Below are positions 1 to 9,293 of a stretch of DNA of 64,000 bases, one piece after another. The stretch covers positions 29,634-93,633 of the forward strand of contig QHXR01000008.1 of NCBI GenBank assembly GCA_003223025.1, given 5' to 3'. Each line of letters opens with the position of its first letter. Position 1 is the stretch's first letter. The translations under genes and the position numbers were made by a program. This DNA is from Acidobacteriota bacterium (GTDB lineage: Bacteria > Acidobacteriota > Blastocatellia > Pyrinomonadales > Pyrinomonadaceae). The notes under the pieces were generated by a model, which worked only from the letters and a program-made list of their open reading frames with translations, was not told the DNA's origin and did no database searches.

Positions 1-399
1 ATTGAAGTTCTTAATTTACCCTGGGATCTCAACCGCGAGGTCTCGGACTTTCAATCGCTCGACATCGGTCTCTACCCGCTGACGTTGAGCGACTCGGCCA
101 ACGAGCAATGGCTGCTCGGAAAGTCGGGATTCAAGGCGATCCAGTACATGGCGGTCGGTGTGCCTTTCGTGATGTCGCCTGTCGGGGTCGCCCGCGAACT
201 CGGGGAGCCGGGCGTTACACACTTCAATGCGTCGAGCCAAGATGATTGGTATACTCATCTCGACAAGTTGTTGTCAGATAGTGAGTTGCGGCAGCGTGTC
301 GGCGAAGCGGGACGGCGTCACTCGTTGGAGAATTTTACCGTCGAGAAGCAAGCTAACGTCCTTGCCAGAACATTTAGTGAGGCGATTTCAAAAGATTGA
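1..399 (+). CDS. Glycosyltransferase family 4, C-terminal part (cut by window edge)
   Basis: The frame is open from the left edge, so the start and the N-terminal Rossmann domain lie outside. The 132 visible residues are the C-terminal half of a GT-B fold glycosyltransferase. They show a short 'SLDIGLYPL' strand and then 'KSGFKAIQYMAVGVPFV', the helix-loop that in GT4 enzymes binds the nucleotide-sugar donor, followed by a helical tail with 'LLSDSELRQRVGEAGRR'. The stop codon abuts the next gene's ATG with no gap, so the two are co-transcribed and probably translationally coupled. The donor and acceptor cannot be told. It is the first visible member of the polysaccharide cluster. Confidence 0.85.
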   Translation: MEVLNLPWDLNREVSDFQSLDIGLYPLTLSDSANEQWLLGKSGFKAIQYMAVGVPFVMSPVGVARELGEPGVTHFNASSQDDWYTHLDKLLSDSELRQRVGEAGRRHSLENFTVEKQANVLARTFSEAISKD

Positions 400-1524
400 A
401 TGTCTAGTTTGAAGATATTAGTAACTGGTGGTACCGGGTTTATTGGATCGCATCTTGTCGATGCGCTGGTGGGCGACGGACATCGCGTTCGCATTCTGGA
501 TTCCCTTGCCGATGAAGTGCATGGCGGTGTGGTGCCTCCGTATCTGAATCCGGAAGCCGAGTTCATTCACGGAAGTGTCTGTGATCCCGATACGGTCGCT
601 AGTGCAATGGATGGTATCGACGCTGTCTTTCATCTCGCCGCAGAGCTGGGCCTCGGGCGCTCGATGTATCAGGTTCGTCGATTCGTGACCGGCAACGATC
701 TCGGCACGGCGGTGCTTCTCGAAGAGCTGATCAAACGAAAAACTCAGATTAAGAAACTCATCGTCGCATCGTCGATGTCCCTCTACGGAGAGGGTCCGAA
801 CCATTGTGCGAAATGCGACGTGATCACATTTCCCGCGCTGCGTGAAGAAACTCAACTCTCGCAGAAGAAATGGGAGTTCGAATGTCAGACCTGTGGCTCA
901 ATACTCGATGCGCTTCCGACACCGGAGGACAAACCGCTCAATCCGACATCCGTATACGCCGTGGGAAAGCAGGTGCAGGAGCAATACAGTCTGATCATCG
1001 GAAGAGCGTATGGGATTCCAACCGTCGCGTTTCGATATTTTAATGTGTATGGTCCGCGGCAGGCGCTGTCGAATCCGTATACCGGTGCATGCGCGATCTT
1101 TTCGTCGAGGCTGCTCAACGACGAATCGCCGCTGATATACGAAGACGGAGATCAGACGCGCGATTTCGTCAGCGTCCACGATATCGTTCGGGCGAATTTA
1201 TTGGCACTGAACTCGAGCGCGGCCGATTATCAAGTACTGAACGTCGGCACCGGTAGGGCGACCAGTATCAAGTTCATCGCCGAGGTGATTGCCCGGGGTT
1301 TAGGCAAAGAAATTGAGCCGGATGTGACCGAACAATTTCGCGAGGGCGATATCCGTCACTGCATCGCAGACATTTCGAAAGCTCGAAACTTGCTTGGCTA
1401 TGAACCGACGGTCACGCTCGAAGATGGGCTTACCGAGTTGCTGGAGTGGGTCGGTTCCCAACAGGCTGACGACCGTCTGCACGCTGCGACGGCAGAGCTT
1501 GCTGCACATAGTTTGGTAAAGTAG
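400..1524 (+). CDS. NAD-dependent sugar epimerase/dehydratase with a four-cysteine insertion
   Basis: This 374-residue extended short-chain dehydrogenase acts on a nucleotide sugar. The NAD-binding GGTGFIGSH motif is at residues 9-17, the serine pair of the active site near 124-125, and the YxxxK pair at Tyr186 and Lys190. Between the active-site serines and the tyrosine lies an insertion with Cys136, Cys139, Cys162 and Cys165, spaced like a zinc ribbon. Such an insertion is seen in some epimerases annotated as dTDP-L-rhamnose 4-epimerase (WbiB-like). That substrate is only a guess, but it fits the RmlA- and RmlC-like genes downstream. The ATG directly follows the previous stop codon. Confidence 0.85.
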   Translation: MSSLKILVTGGTGFIGSHLVDALVGDGHRVRILDSLADEVHGGVVPPYLNPEAEFIHGSVCDPDTVASAMDGIDAVFHLAAELGLGRSMYQVRRFVTGNDLGTAVLLEELIKRKTQIKKLIVASSMSLYGEGPNHCAKCDVITFPALREETQLSQKKWEFECQTCGSILDALPTPEDKPLNPTSVYAVGKQVQEQYSLIIGRAYGIPTVAFRYFNVYGPRQALSNPYTGACAIFSSRLLNDESPLIYEDGDQTRDFVSVHDIVRANLLALNSSAADYQVLNVGTGRATSIKFIAEVIARGLGKEIEPDVTEQFREGDIRHCIADISKARNLLGYEPTVTLEDGLTELLEWVGSQQADDRLHAATAELAAHSLVK

Positions 1525-1546
1525 TAGTGATCGCGGCTTCACCCGA

Positions 1547-2266
1547 ATGTCTGGAAAACTGAGATTAGCTTTGCTCGCCTTTGTCGCGCTGCTTCCTTCA
1601 CCGGTTGCGCGGGTCTGCTATCGATGGTTCTTTGGTTACAAGATCGGAAAGCGGGTGCGACTCGGCTTTAGCGTCATCGACGCGGGCGAATGCACGATCG
1701 CGGACGATGTCTCGATCGGGCATCTGAATATCTTCACTGGCGTTCATAAGCTCGAGATCGGCGATCACACGCGGATCGGCGTACTAAATATTTTTCGTGG
1801 CGGGGCCGAGATCAGCATTGGGCGGTATTGCGAAATACTCCGGCTCAACGAGATCAATTCGATTCCTGAGCCCGATCCGGTGAATCCTGTCGATCCGCGA
1901 TTCCTGATGGGGAACGGAAGTATGATTGCTGCATCTCATAAAATAGATTTTACGGATCGAGTTGAGTTTGGAAAAAGCGTCATTATGGGCGGACGCAATT
2001 CGTCGATCTGGACGCACAATCGACAGATGACTCGGCAGGTGATGATCGGCGACAACACATATTTGGGCTCCGAGATCAGGATCGCACCCGGCGGTTCGAT
2101 CCCGGCTCGATGCATTGTTGGCATCGGATCGGTGATTACGAAGGCATTCGAAAATGAATACCATCTCATCGCCGGTGTCCCGGCGACTGAGATAAAGCCG
2201 TTGGGTGAGGACGGAAGATTTCTGACGGAGCGGAAGACACGCAAGGATTTACCCGATGATATCTGA
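1547..2266 (+). CDS. Hexapeptide-repeat acyltransferase
   Basis: This 239-residue protein has the imperfect hexapeptide repeats of a left-handed beta-helix acyltransferase: 'IADDVSIGHLNIF', 'IGDHTRIGVLNIF' and, near the end, 'IGDNTYLGSEIRIAPG' and 'IVGIGSVITKAF'. The closing 'HLIAGVPATEIKPLG' is typical of the family. It probably acetylates a sugar of the polysaccharide on the cytoplasmic side. The first 25 residues are hydrophobic and could anchor it. The start at 1547 leaves 22 bases after the epimerase gene, and the 3' end overlaps the next gene by 11 bases. Confidence 0.8.
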   Translation: MSGKLRLALLAFVALLPSPVARVCYRWFFGYKIGKRVRLGFSVIDAGECTIADDVSIGHLNIFTGVHKLEIGDHTRIGVLNIFRGGAEISIGRYCEILRLNEINSIPEPDPVNPVDPRFLMGNGSMIAASHKIDFTDRVEFGKSVIMGGRNSSIWTHNRQMTRQVMIGDNTYLGSEIRIAPGGSIPARCIVGIGSVITKAFENEYHLIAGVPATEIKPLGEDGRFLTERKTRKDLPDDI

Positions 2267-3647
2267 CCAACAACTCTCGCCCGCTTTCAAATACAGCGCT
2301 TGGTTATGGCTGGCGCTCGCCGGCATATGGATGTTGATCGTCAGCTTTCCGGACGACACGTCGGCACTACTGGTCGTCCTAGTCGCAAGTGGGATCCCTA
2401 TCGCGCTTTTCCGCCATTACACTGACGAGAAAGATTTCATTACGACCCTCTTTATAGGTGCCCTGGCCGCTCGTGTGACCTTAGGCCTTGTTGTTTACAG
2501 CTTTGACCTCCAGGTTTTCTTTGGCGGCGACGCTCTGACGTACAACGCCCAGGGAGCGATGATCGCAGACTATTGGCACGGTCTGGTCGATCCGAGCAAC
2601 TCGTTCTATCAGTGGTCGATATCGACCACGCGACCGGGATGGGGCATGAACTATGTAGTCGGGGCTCTCTACTACGTCACAGGGAAAAATATCCTTGCCG
2701 CCCAATCCCTATGTGCTGTGATCGGCGCATCGACGGCTCCGATGGTATACATTTGCGCAAAAAAACTTTTTGCTAATCGTAATGTGGCTCGCTTTTCGGC
2801 GCTTGCGATCGCATTCTTTCCGTCATTTATTATTTGGTCCGGCCAGCTCTTGAAGGATGGAGTCGTCATATTTCTCCTCGTCGTGGCAATGACGATGGTT
2901 CTCCAGTTGCAGGAGAAGTTCAATTACGCCGCTATCGCAGCATTGCTCGGAGCTCTCGGTGGAATTGTCACCATCCGGTTCTACATTTTCTACATGGTGG
3001 CGATCGCAGTTGCCGGGAGCTTTGTCATCGGTGCTTCGGAGGGTTCGTCGTCGATACTCAGAAGATCGGCTGTCCTGGTGATGCTTGGACTCGGATTGAC
3101 TTACTTCGGTGTTATACGGACAGCCAGTACCGATTTTGAAAAGTTTGGTGATCTCGATCGCCTTCAGCTTAGCCGAATGGATCTGGCCCGCTCCGCGGAG
3201 TCTGGATTTAACGAAGAAGCCGACGTCTCAACGACATCGGGTGCCCTTGCTACTCTTCCTCTCGGTTTCGCTTATCTGATGCTTGCACCTTTTCCATGGC
3301 AAATGACCAGCGTTCGTCAGGCGATCACCTTTCCCGAGGTAATAATCTGGTGGACATGCATTCCGTTTCTGATATCGGGCATCATTTTCTCGGTAAAACA
3401 TCGGCTTCGCACCGCGTTTCCAATTCTGTTCTTTTCTTTGACGCTGACACTGGCTTACTCGATCTTTCAAGGGAACGTCGGTACAGCGTACCGGCAGCGC
3501 ACGCAGATCCAGGTCTTTCTATTTATGTTCATAGGGGTGGGATGGGAACTGTGGAAGGAAAAGAAAGAAGATAAGAAATTGGAACAGAGGCTGAAAAAAA
3601 GACCGCCCCATGATCGGCTGCAATTCGGTGCAGAGTTAGTGAACTAG
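2256..3647 (+). CDS. Polytopic membrane protein, GT-C glycosyltransferase-like
   Basis: A 463-residue protein made almost entirely of hydrophobic segments, about ten by eye, ending in a basic cytoplasmic tail ('KEKKEDKKLEQRLKKRPP'). An acidic patch in an early extramembrane loop ('GGDALTYNAQG') and a 'WSGQLLKDG' stretch near residues 195-203 resemble dolichyl-phosphate-mannose-type (GT-C) transferases. A function in adding a sugar from a lipid donor on the periplasmic face is inferred. It could instead be a polysaccharide polymerase. The ATG overlaps the acyltransferase gene by 11 bases, indicating coupled translation. Confidence 0.6.
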   Translation: MISDQQLSPAFKYSAWLWLALAGIWMLIVSFPDDTSALLVVLVASGIPIALFRHYTDEKDFITTLFIGALAARVTLGLVVYSFDLQVFFGGDALTYNAQGAMIADYWHGLVDPSNSFYQWSISTTRPGWGMNYVVGALYYVTGKNILAAQSLCAVIGASTAPMVYICAKKLFANRNVARFSALAIAFFPSFIIWSGQLLKDGVVIFLLVVAMTMVLQLQEKFNYAAIAALLGALGGIVTIRFYIFYMVAIAVAGSFVIGASEGSSSILRRSAVLVMLGLGLTYFGVIRTASTDFEKFGDLDRLQLSRMDLARSAESGFNEEADVSTTSGALATLPLGFAYLMLAPFPWQMTSVRQAITFPEVIIWWTCIPFLISGIIFSVKHRLRTAFPILFFSLTLTLAYSIFQGNVGTAYRQRTQIQVFLFMFIGVGWELWKEKKEDKKLEQRLKKRPPHDRLQFGAELVN

Positions 3648-3655
3648 AAAATATT

Positions 3656-5536
3656 GTGTGTGGAATAGTAGGAGTTGCGAATAAGAAAGATTCGGTGGGG
3701 CGTGAGCTCCTCGAGAGGATGAACTGCGCGATCATCCATCGCGGCCCGGACGAGGACGGCTTTTACCTTAAAGGCAATGTCGGGCTCGCGATGCGCCGGC
3801 TCTCGATCATCGATCTGGCGGGCGGACAGCAGCCTATCCATAATGCCGACCGGACGAAGTGGATCGTCTATAACGGCGAAGTTTACAACTATCAGGAATT
3901 GCGCGAAGGACTGGAAGCTCGCGGCCATCGCCTTTATACCAGCTCCGACACTGAAGTGGTTCTACGTCTTTTTGAAGAAGAGGGTCCCGACTGCCTTCGT
4001 CATCTTCGCGGGATGTTTGCATTCGCAATTTGGGATGAAGTCGACAAGTCTCTGTTCATCGCCCGCGATCGCGTCGGGAAGAAGCCGCTGCTTTATTCTC
4101 ATCAGTCGAATGGTGATCTGATATTCGGATCCGAATTCCAGGCGCTGCTCAAGCATCCGTCGGTCTCACGCGAGGTCGACTACGACGCGATCAATGACTA
4201 CCTTTCATACCTTTGTGTTCCGGCGCCGAGGACGGCTTTCAAGAGTATTCGCAAACTTGAGCCCGGACACTGGCTGCGATGGAAGGACGGTGAGATCGAA
4301 ACGCGGCGTTACTGGCAGCCGGACTTTTCGAAGAAGATCAAGATCTCCGAACAGGATGCGATCGAGGAAACGACGCGCATCATCCGCGAATCGACGCGGC
4401 TTCGCATGATCGCGGAAGTTCCGCTCGGCGCATTTCTCTCGGGCGGTGTCGATTCGTCGACTGTCGTCGCATTGATGGCTCAGGAAAGCTCCAGACCCGT
4501 GAAGACCTTTTCGATCGGGTTCGAAGAACAGGATTATAGCGAGCTTAAATACGCGAGGCGCGTTGCCGAACACGTCGGAGCGGAATATAACGAATTCATC
4601 GTTAAGCCGAATGCGATGGAAATTCTTCCGACGCTTGTCGAGCATTACGGCGAACCTTATGCGGACTCCTCCGCCGTGCCGACCTACTATGTGTCGCGAG
4701 AAACTCGGAAGCATGTCACGGTCGCGCTGAATGGCGACGGCGGCGACGAGAGCTTCGCCGGCTACGAGCGTTATTCGGCGATGCTGATAGCGGAAAAATA
4801 TCGTCGCATTCCAGGCTTTCTCAGGAGATCCCTGATCGAGGCTCCGATCGGCCTTTTACCGACATCGGAACTGAAACGCAGCCGTGTCCGTGATGTAAAA
4901 AGATTCTTGCGCGCGGCGAACCTGCCGCGAACCAAGCGGTATCATCGTTGGATGTCTGCGTTCGATGACGACGAAAAGTCGAACATGCTGACGGACGAGT
5001 TTCGATCTCGGATCGGCGCCGGCGAAACGTCTGACGTTCTCGAGAAGTGGTTTGCGGCGGCAAATGGTTCGGGTGTTTTGGATGCCGCGTTACTGACGGA
5101 CCAGATGACGTATTTGCCAAACGACCTTCTTGTGAAAGTTGATATTGCGTCGATGGCAAATTCGCTCGAAGCTCGTTCGCCGCTACTCGACCATAAGGTC
5201 ATCGAGTTTGCCGCGAGCTTGCCTGAGAATCTAAAGATGCAAAGGTTCGAGACCAAGTCGCTCTTGAAAAAAGTCGCGTCCCGACTGGTTCCCCGCGAGG
5301 TCATATATAGACGCAAGATGGGATTCGGCGTTCCTGTCGGGAAATGGTTTCGCTCCGAGATGAAAGACTTTGTACGAGAAATTTTGCTTTCACCTGCGGC
5401 CCTAAGTCGCGGAATCGTCAAGCCGGCTGCTATCGAAAGATACGTCGACGAGCACACGACCGGCAGTCGCGATCACGCATTCCAGATCTGGACGCTGCTG
5501 ATGCTTGAGCTTTGGTTTCAAAGGTTTATCGATTAA
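3656..5536 (+). CDS. asnB: Asparagine synthase-type glutamine amidotransferase
   Basis: This 626-residue protein has a class II glutaminase domain followed by an ATP-pyrophosphatase domain. Translation starts at a GTG so that Cys2 of MCGIVG becomes the N-terminal nucleophile after Met removal. That requirement fixes the start. The synthase P-loop 'FLSGGVDSS' lies near residues 260-268 and 'LNGDGGDESFAGY' near 360. The family makes asparagine, but members inside polysaccharide clusters (including exosortase-associated ones) often amidate a sugar acid, which is more likely here. It starts 8 bases after the membrane protein and its stop directly precedes the next ATG. Confidence 0.9.
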   Translation: MCGIVGVANKKDSVGRELLERMNCAIIHRGPDEDGFYLKGNVGLAMRRLSIIDLAGGQQPIHNADRTKWIVYNGEVYNYQELREGLEARGHRLYTSSDTEVVLRLFEEEGPDCLRHLRGMFAFAIWDEVDKSLFIARDRVGKKPLLYSHQSNGDLIFGSEFQALLKHPSVSREVDYDAINDYLSYLCVPAPRTAFKSIRKLEPGHWLRWKDGEIETRRYWQPDFSKKIKISEQDAIEETTRIIRESTRLRMIAEVPLGAFLSGGVDSSTVVALMAQESSRPVKTFSIGFEEQDYSELKYARRVAEHVGAEYNEFIVKPNAMEILPTLVEHYGEPYADSSAVPTYYVSRETRKHVTVALNGDGGDESFAGYERYSAMLIAEKYRRIPGFLRRSLIEAPIGLLPTSELKRSRVRDVKRFLRAANLPRTKRYHRWMSAFDDDEKSNMLTDEFRSRIGAGETSDVLEKWFAAANGSGVLDAALLTDQMTYLPNDLLVKVDIASMANSLEARSPLLDHKVIEFAASLPENLKMQRFETKSLLKKVASRLVPREVIYRRKMGFGVPVGKWFRSEMKDFVREILLSPAALSRGIVKPAAIERYVDEHTTGSRDHAFQIWTLLMLELWFQRFID

Positions 5537-6361
5537 ATGACCGAGAATTTAGACAAGAATGTCGTTGCCGGATTCGGAGACGAATGGTCGCGGTTTGACC
5601 AGTCGGCACTCGATGAATCGGAGCTGCGCGAGATGTTTGAAAATTACTTCAACATCTTTCCGTGGCATGAGCTCCCAAAAAATTCTGTCGGGTTCGATCT
5701 TGGCTGCGGCAGTGGTCGGTGGGCTCGCCTTGTCGCTCCGCGTGTTGGTACACTTCACCTCATCGACCCGAGCGACGCTCTTGATGTAGCGAAAAAGAAT
5801 TTGAAGGAAGAAACGAATTGTATTTTTCATCGCGCCAGTGTCGAGATCATTCCGCTTGATAATGGAAGCTGCGATTTTGGATATAGCCTCGGCGTTTTGC
5901 ATCATGTTCCGGATACCGAAGCGGGGCTTCGCGCGTGCGTTGAAAAATTGAAAAAGGGAGCACCGTTCCTTCTTTATCTTTACTATCGATTCGATAACAA
6001 GCCGCCTTGGTTTCGTGCGATGTGGAAGGCGAGCGACGCAGTTCGCGGTGTCATCAGCCGGCTGCCTCACTCAAGTCGGTACGTGGTCAGCCAGGTGATC
6101 GCCGCAACCGTTTATCTACCACTCGCGAGAACAGCGAAGGTCCTTGAGAGATCGGGTGCTAATATCGAGAACTTTCCGCTTTCGCAATACCGGAACAACA
6201 GTTTCTACACGATGCGGACCGATGCTCTTGACCGGTTCGGTACGAGACTCGAGCGACGTTTTACAAAGGCTGAGATGAAAGAGATGATGGAGCGGTCGGG
6301 CCTCGAAAATATAACATTCAATCAGACCTCGTTTTGGACCGCGGTCGGATACAAAGCATAA
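5537..6361 (+). CDS. Class I SAM-dependent methyltransferase
   Basis: A 274-residue methyltransferase. Motif I, 'VGFDLGCGSGRWARL', spans about residues 51-65 and binds S-adenosylmethionine. An acidic 'LIDPSD' follows at the end of the next strand, and 'FGYSLGVLHHVPD' is motif IV and post-IV of the Methyltransf_11 type. A C-terminal helical part completes the fold. No signal peptide is visible, so it acts in the cytoplasm. The ATG directly follows the amidotransferase stop codon. A sugar or glycolipid of the polysaccharide pathway is the likely substrate, inferred from position only. Confidence 0.8.
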   Translation: MTENLDKNVVAGFGDEWSRFDQSALDESELREMFENYFNIFPWHELPKNSVGFDLGCGSGRWARLVAPRVGTLHLIDPSDALDVAKKNLKEETNCIFHRASVEIIPLDNGSCDFGYSLGVLHHVPDTEAGLRACVEKLKKGAPFLLYLYYRFDNKPPWFRAMWKASDAVRGVISRLPHSSRYVVSQVIAATVYLPLARTAKVLERSGANIENFPLSQYRNNSFYTMRTDALDRFGTRLERRFTKAEMKEMMERSGLENITFNQTSFWTAVGYKA

Positions 6362-6364
6362 AAC

Positions 6365-7093
6365 ATGAAGGGAGTCATATTAGCCGGCGGGCTGGGATCA
6401 CGTCTTCACCCGCTTACGAAAATTACTAACAAGCATCTTCTGCCGGTGCATAACCAGCCGATGATCTACTATCCGATCCGGACGCTGATCAATGCGGGCA
6501 TTCAGGACATCATGATCGTTACCGGTGGAAATGCGGCCGGCGACTTTCTGCGTCTGCTCGGAAACGGAAAAGATTTTGGCCTCAAGCATCTGAACTACAC
6601 GTACCAGGAAGGCGAAGGCGGGATCGCGGATGCGCTTTCGCTTGTAGAACATTTTGCGGACGAGCAGCCGATCTGCGTCGTGCTCGGCGACAATCTTATC
6701 GAGAAAAATATTCGGACTGCGGCAGATGAATATCGTGCCCAGGGCGGCGGAGCAAAGATCCTTCTGAAGCGGGTTCATGATCCCGAGCGGTTCGGTGTTC
6801 CGGAGCTCGAGGGTGATAAGGTCGTGCGGATCGAAGAGAAGCCGTCGGATCCGAAATCAGATTTCGCCGTGACGGGAATTTATTTTTACGACGCGACTGT
6901 TTTCGATATCATCAAGACTTTGAAACCGTCAGGCCGCGGCGAGCTGGAGATCACCGATGTAAATAATCACTACATCGACCGCGGCGAGATGACCTGGAAC
7001 GAGCTCGAAGGCTGGTGGACGGATGCCGGAACTTTTGAAAGTCTGCTGCGCGCGTCGAATCTTGTTTCGGAAAGTGGCGCGAATAATGTTTGA
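6365..7093 (+). CDS. RmlA-type sugar-1-phosphate nucleotidylyltransferase (short form)
   Basis: The 242-residue protein begins 'MKGVILAGGLGSRLHPLT', the nucleotide-binding signature of glucose-1-phosphate thymidylyltransferases, followed by 'NKHLLPVHNQPMIYYPI'. 'VVLGDNL' near residue 105 carries the metal-binding aspartate and 'GRGELEITDVN' is the sugar-binding region. It would make dTDP-glucose (or a UDP sugar) from the sugar phosphate and NTP. E. coli RmlA is about 290 residues; this shorter form lacks the extra C-terminal helices. It lies 3 bases after the methyltransferase and is followed by a repeat-rich spacer. Confidence 0.85.
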   Translation: MKGVILAGGLGSRLHPLTKITNKHLLPVHNQPMIYYPIRTLINAGIQDIMIVTGGNAAGDFLRLLGNGKDFGLKHLNYTYQEGEGGIADALSLVEHFADEQPICVVLGDNLIEKNIRTAADEYRAQGGGAKILLKRVHDPERFGVPELEGDKVVRIEEKPSDPKSDFAVTGIYFYDATVFDIIKTLKPSGRGELEITDVNNHYIDRGEMTWNELEGWWTDAGTFESLLRASNLVSESGANNV

Positions 7094-7120
7094 GTATCAG
7101 GTCTGGGAACCTGGCTTTTG

Positions 7121-7200
7121 TCGCGTTAGCGACTAACAGAATTTAGCCGTGGGCCTTAGCCCACGGAAGATTTGAATACGATTGTCGTCGCGTAGCGACG
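7121..7200. repeat. Palindromic repeat pair (GTCGC and CCGTGGGC type)
   Basis: Three small perfect or near-perfect hairpins lie close together: one around a GTCGC/GCGAC stem, one at 7147-7166 with an 8-base stem CCGTGGGC and loop CTTA, and one at 7186-7200 with stem CGTCGC. The same arrangement (GCGAC-type hairpin, 'gaatttag', CCGTGG-type hairpin) recurs at 56813-56987, so this is a dispersed family and not a terminator. Confidence 0.75.
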
Positions 7201-7214
7201 CTCGAATAAGGAAT

Positions 7215-7340
7215 GGAGGCGGAGCCTCCAAGCATTCTTAGGTTCGCCGGAAAGGCAAAGCCTTTCCGCTCATCGGGCGGCGCAGCCGAAAAGAAATGTC
7301 GACAGTCGGAGCTTTCCGCACACCGAGCGGCGAAGCCGAA
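7215..7340. repeat. Cluster of short hairpins
   Basis: Perfect stems occur at 7215-7229 (GGAGGC/GCCTCC) and 7249-7267 (GGAAAGGC/GCCTTTCC). They are followed by two copies of a 'cggcg-agccgaaaag' motif near 7275-7293 and 7324-7343 that can also pair. No credible protein is encoded here. Together with the preceding element, this fills the 282-base gap between the RmlA- and RmlC-like genes. Confidence 0.65.
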
Positions 7341-7375
7341 AAGTGGGAGCTCCGCTATTTCACACGCAAATAATT

Positions 7376-7897
7376 ATGAACGCACCAGCAGACTCAAGAG
7401 ACTCAATAGACTTGAAAGACTCGACAGACTTCACCCAAGGCGAGATCAAGGACGTCGTCGTCTATGATCTCAAAAAATATTTCGACGACCGCGGTTGGCT
7501 TGCTGAGCTTTTCCGGCATGACGATCTTGACGAAGAGTTTTATCCGACGATGTCGTACATCTCGTTCACGAAACCCGGCGTCCAGCGCGGTCCTCATGAG
7601 CATGTCGATCAGGCCGACTTGTTTTGCTTCATCGGGCCGTCGACATTCAACATCCGGCTTTGGGACAACCGTGCGGACTCGCCGACTTACAACAACATGA
7701 TGTCGTTATTTGTCGGAGCCGATAACCCGAAAGCGGTCGTCGTTCCGAAGGGCGTCGTCCATGGTTATAAGAATATTGGCGAGATCGATGGAATGGTGAT
7801 CAATTGCCCGAACCGTCTGTACATGGGCGAGGGGAAGAAAGAGCCGATCGACGAGATCCGCCACGAAGACGACCCGAACACGATCTACCGGATGTAA
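7376..7897 (+). CDS. RmlC-like cupin (dTDP-4-dehydrorhamnose 3,5-epimerase family)
   Basis: A 173-residue single-domain cupin. 'RGPHEHVDQADLFCFIG' carries the histidines of the active site and 'VVVPKGVVHGYKNIG' is the second conserved block. The C-terminal 'PIDEIRHEDDPNTIYRM' resembles the end of RmlC-family proteins. It would epimerise or isomerise a dTDP-4-keto sugar. The ATG at 7376 is chosen over an in-frame GTG at 7343, which lies inside the hairpin cluster. Residues 2-20 are encoded by a run of imperfect 9-10 base repeats ('agactcaa-', 'agacttga-') and are probably an unstructured, recently grown N-terminus. Confidence 0.8.
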   Translation: MNAPADSRDSIDLKDSTDFTQGEIKDVVVYDLKKYFDDRGWLAELFRHDDLDEEFYPTMSYISFTKPGVQRGPHEHVDQADLFCFIGPSTFNIRLWDNRADSPTYNNMMSLFVGADNPKAVVVPKGVVHGYKNIGEIDGMVINCPNRLYMGEGKKEPIDEIRHEDDPNTIYRM

Positions 7898-8047
7898 GGT
7901 TTCGAGTTTCTGGTTTCTAGTTTCTTGTTCCGTGTTTTCTGTGCATTCCGTCGTTATAGTTTTCAAAACCGTTAACCATGGAACACACAGAAGAAAACGG
8001 AACAAGAAGACAAGGAACTAGAAACCAGAAACGAGAAACTAGAAACC
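7898..8047. repeat. Imperfect long inverted repeat
   Basis: The arms at about 7898-7943 and 7985-8047 read 'ggtttcgagtttctggtt..' and its complement, with some internal gaps, and flank a loop of about 40 bases. The arms consist of degenerate 'gtttctagtttcttgttcc' units like those in the larger repeat at 33282-33533. It occupies almost the whole spacer before the next glycosyltransferase gene. Confidence 0.75.
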
Positions 8048-8069
8048 CGAACCTAAGAACCCCGTATCA

Positions 8070-9281
8070 ATGAAAATCCTCCGAATCATCGCGCGTCTCA
8101 ACGTCGGTGGTCCGGCGCGCCATGTTGTGTGGCTGACCGAACGGCTGAACGACGATGAGTTCGAGTCGGTTCTCATCGCGGGCACGGTTCCGAAAGGCGA
8201 GGAAAGCATGAACCACATCGCCGCGGAGCACGGTGTTGAGCCGATCTTTATCGAAGAGATGAGCCGCGAATTGTCGATCAAAGACGCGATCTCGCTTCTC
8301 AAGATCTTCCGCGAGATCCGGCGTCAGAAACCCGACATCATTCACACACATACCGCCAAGGCAGGGACCGTCGGCCGGATCGCGGCGCTCCTCTACAAAC
8401 TCGTTACTCCCGGCGCAGGAAAACTTCGCGTCGTTCATACGTTTCACGGCCACGTCTTTCACAGTTACTACGGCCGCTTCAAGACCGGTGTGTTTATAGC
8501 GATCGAGAAATTTCTCGCGCGATTCGCGACCGACAGGATCATCACGATCTCACCTCAGCAGTTTCACGAGATTCACGAAGAAGTCGGGATCGGGCGCGCT
8601 GAACAGTTTGCAATCGTTCCCCTCGGGATCGATATCACTGTGTTCGATAAAACGGTTGCGAACCGGCAGTTGATTAGAACCGAACTTGGCGTGACCGACG
8701 CTGACTTACTGGTCGGTTTTGTTGGACGACTTACGGAAATCAAGGACGTTTCGCACTTTTTGCAGGTTGCGGCTCAAGTGCATTTAGGCGAACAGTCGAA
8801 GCCAGTGCGTTTTGTCATAGTCGGTGATGGACATCTGCGGGCAAAGCTTGAGGCGGAAGCCTCAGAGCTGGGAATTTCGGATCAGGTGATTTTTCTCGGA
8901 AATCGTTCGGATATCGAGAACGTCTACTCCGCTTTGGATGTGGTCGCGCTGACGTCTCTGAACGAAGGCACGCCGTTGTCACTGATCGAAGCGATGGCTG
9001 CACGTCGTCCCGTTATTTCTACGATCGTCGGCGGCGTGCGGGACCTGCTCGGCGAGATCGTGGAGGAAAAAGACGGTTTTCGGATATGCGAGCGAGGTAT
9101 CGGAATTGAGGGACGTTCGGTCGCCGATTACACAAAAGGCTTGCTTTATTTGTCGGAAAATGAAAAATTACGGAAAAGTCTGGCTGAAAAGGGGCGGGAT
9201 TTCGTTGCGTCAACGTATTCAAAGGACAGACTTGTCGATGACATAGCTCAAGTTTACCGAGACTTAACGAAAAAACTTTAG
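8070..9281 (+). CDS. Glycosyltransferase family 4
   Basis: This 403-residue GT-B glycosyltransferase has an N-terminal acceptor domain starting 'MKILRIIARLNVGGPARHV', where the GGP loop is typical of GT4. The donor domain shows 'VGFVGRLTEIKDVSHFL' near 215, 'VIVGDGHLRAKLEAEA' near 250, and the nucleotide-sugar loop 'LNEGTPLSLIEAMAARRPV' with the conserved E-x7-E glutamates near 300-308. It works at the cytoplasmic membrane face adding a sugar to the growing lipid-linked repeat unit. The next gene starts 12 bases downstream. Confidence 0.9.
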   Translation: MKILRIIARLNVGGPARHVVWLTERLNDDEFESVLIAGTVPKGEESMNHIAAEHGVEPIFIEEMSRELSIKDAISLLKIFREIRRQKPDIIHTHTAKAGTVGRIAALLYKLVTPGAGKLRVVHTFHGHVFHSYYGRFKTGVFIAIEKFLARFATDRIITISPQQFHEIHEEVGIGRAEQFAIVPLGIDITVFDKTVANRQLIRTELGVTDADLLVGFVGRLTEIKDVSHFLQVAAQVHLGEQSKPVRFVIVGDGHLRAKLEAEASELGISDQVIFLGNRSDIENVYSALDVVALTSLNEGTPLSLIEAMAARRPVISTIVGGVRDLLGEIVEEKDGFRICERGIGIEGRSVADYTKGLLYLSENEKLRKSLAEKGRDFVASTYSKDRLVDDIAQVYRDLTKKL

Positions 9282-9293
9282 TATTCGAGTTCT

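Noticed and set aside
7213-7467. An 84-codon open frame running through the hairpin cluster into the RmlC-like gene
   Set aside because: It is built from palindromic repeats and overlaps the real gene in another frame.
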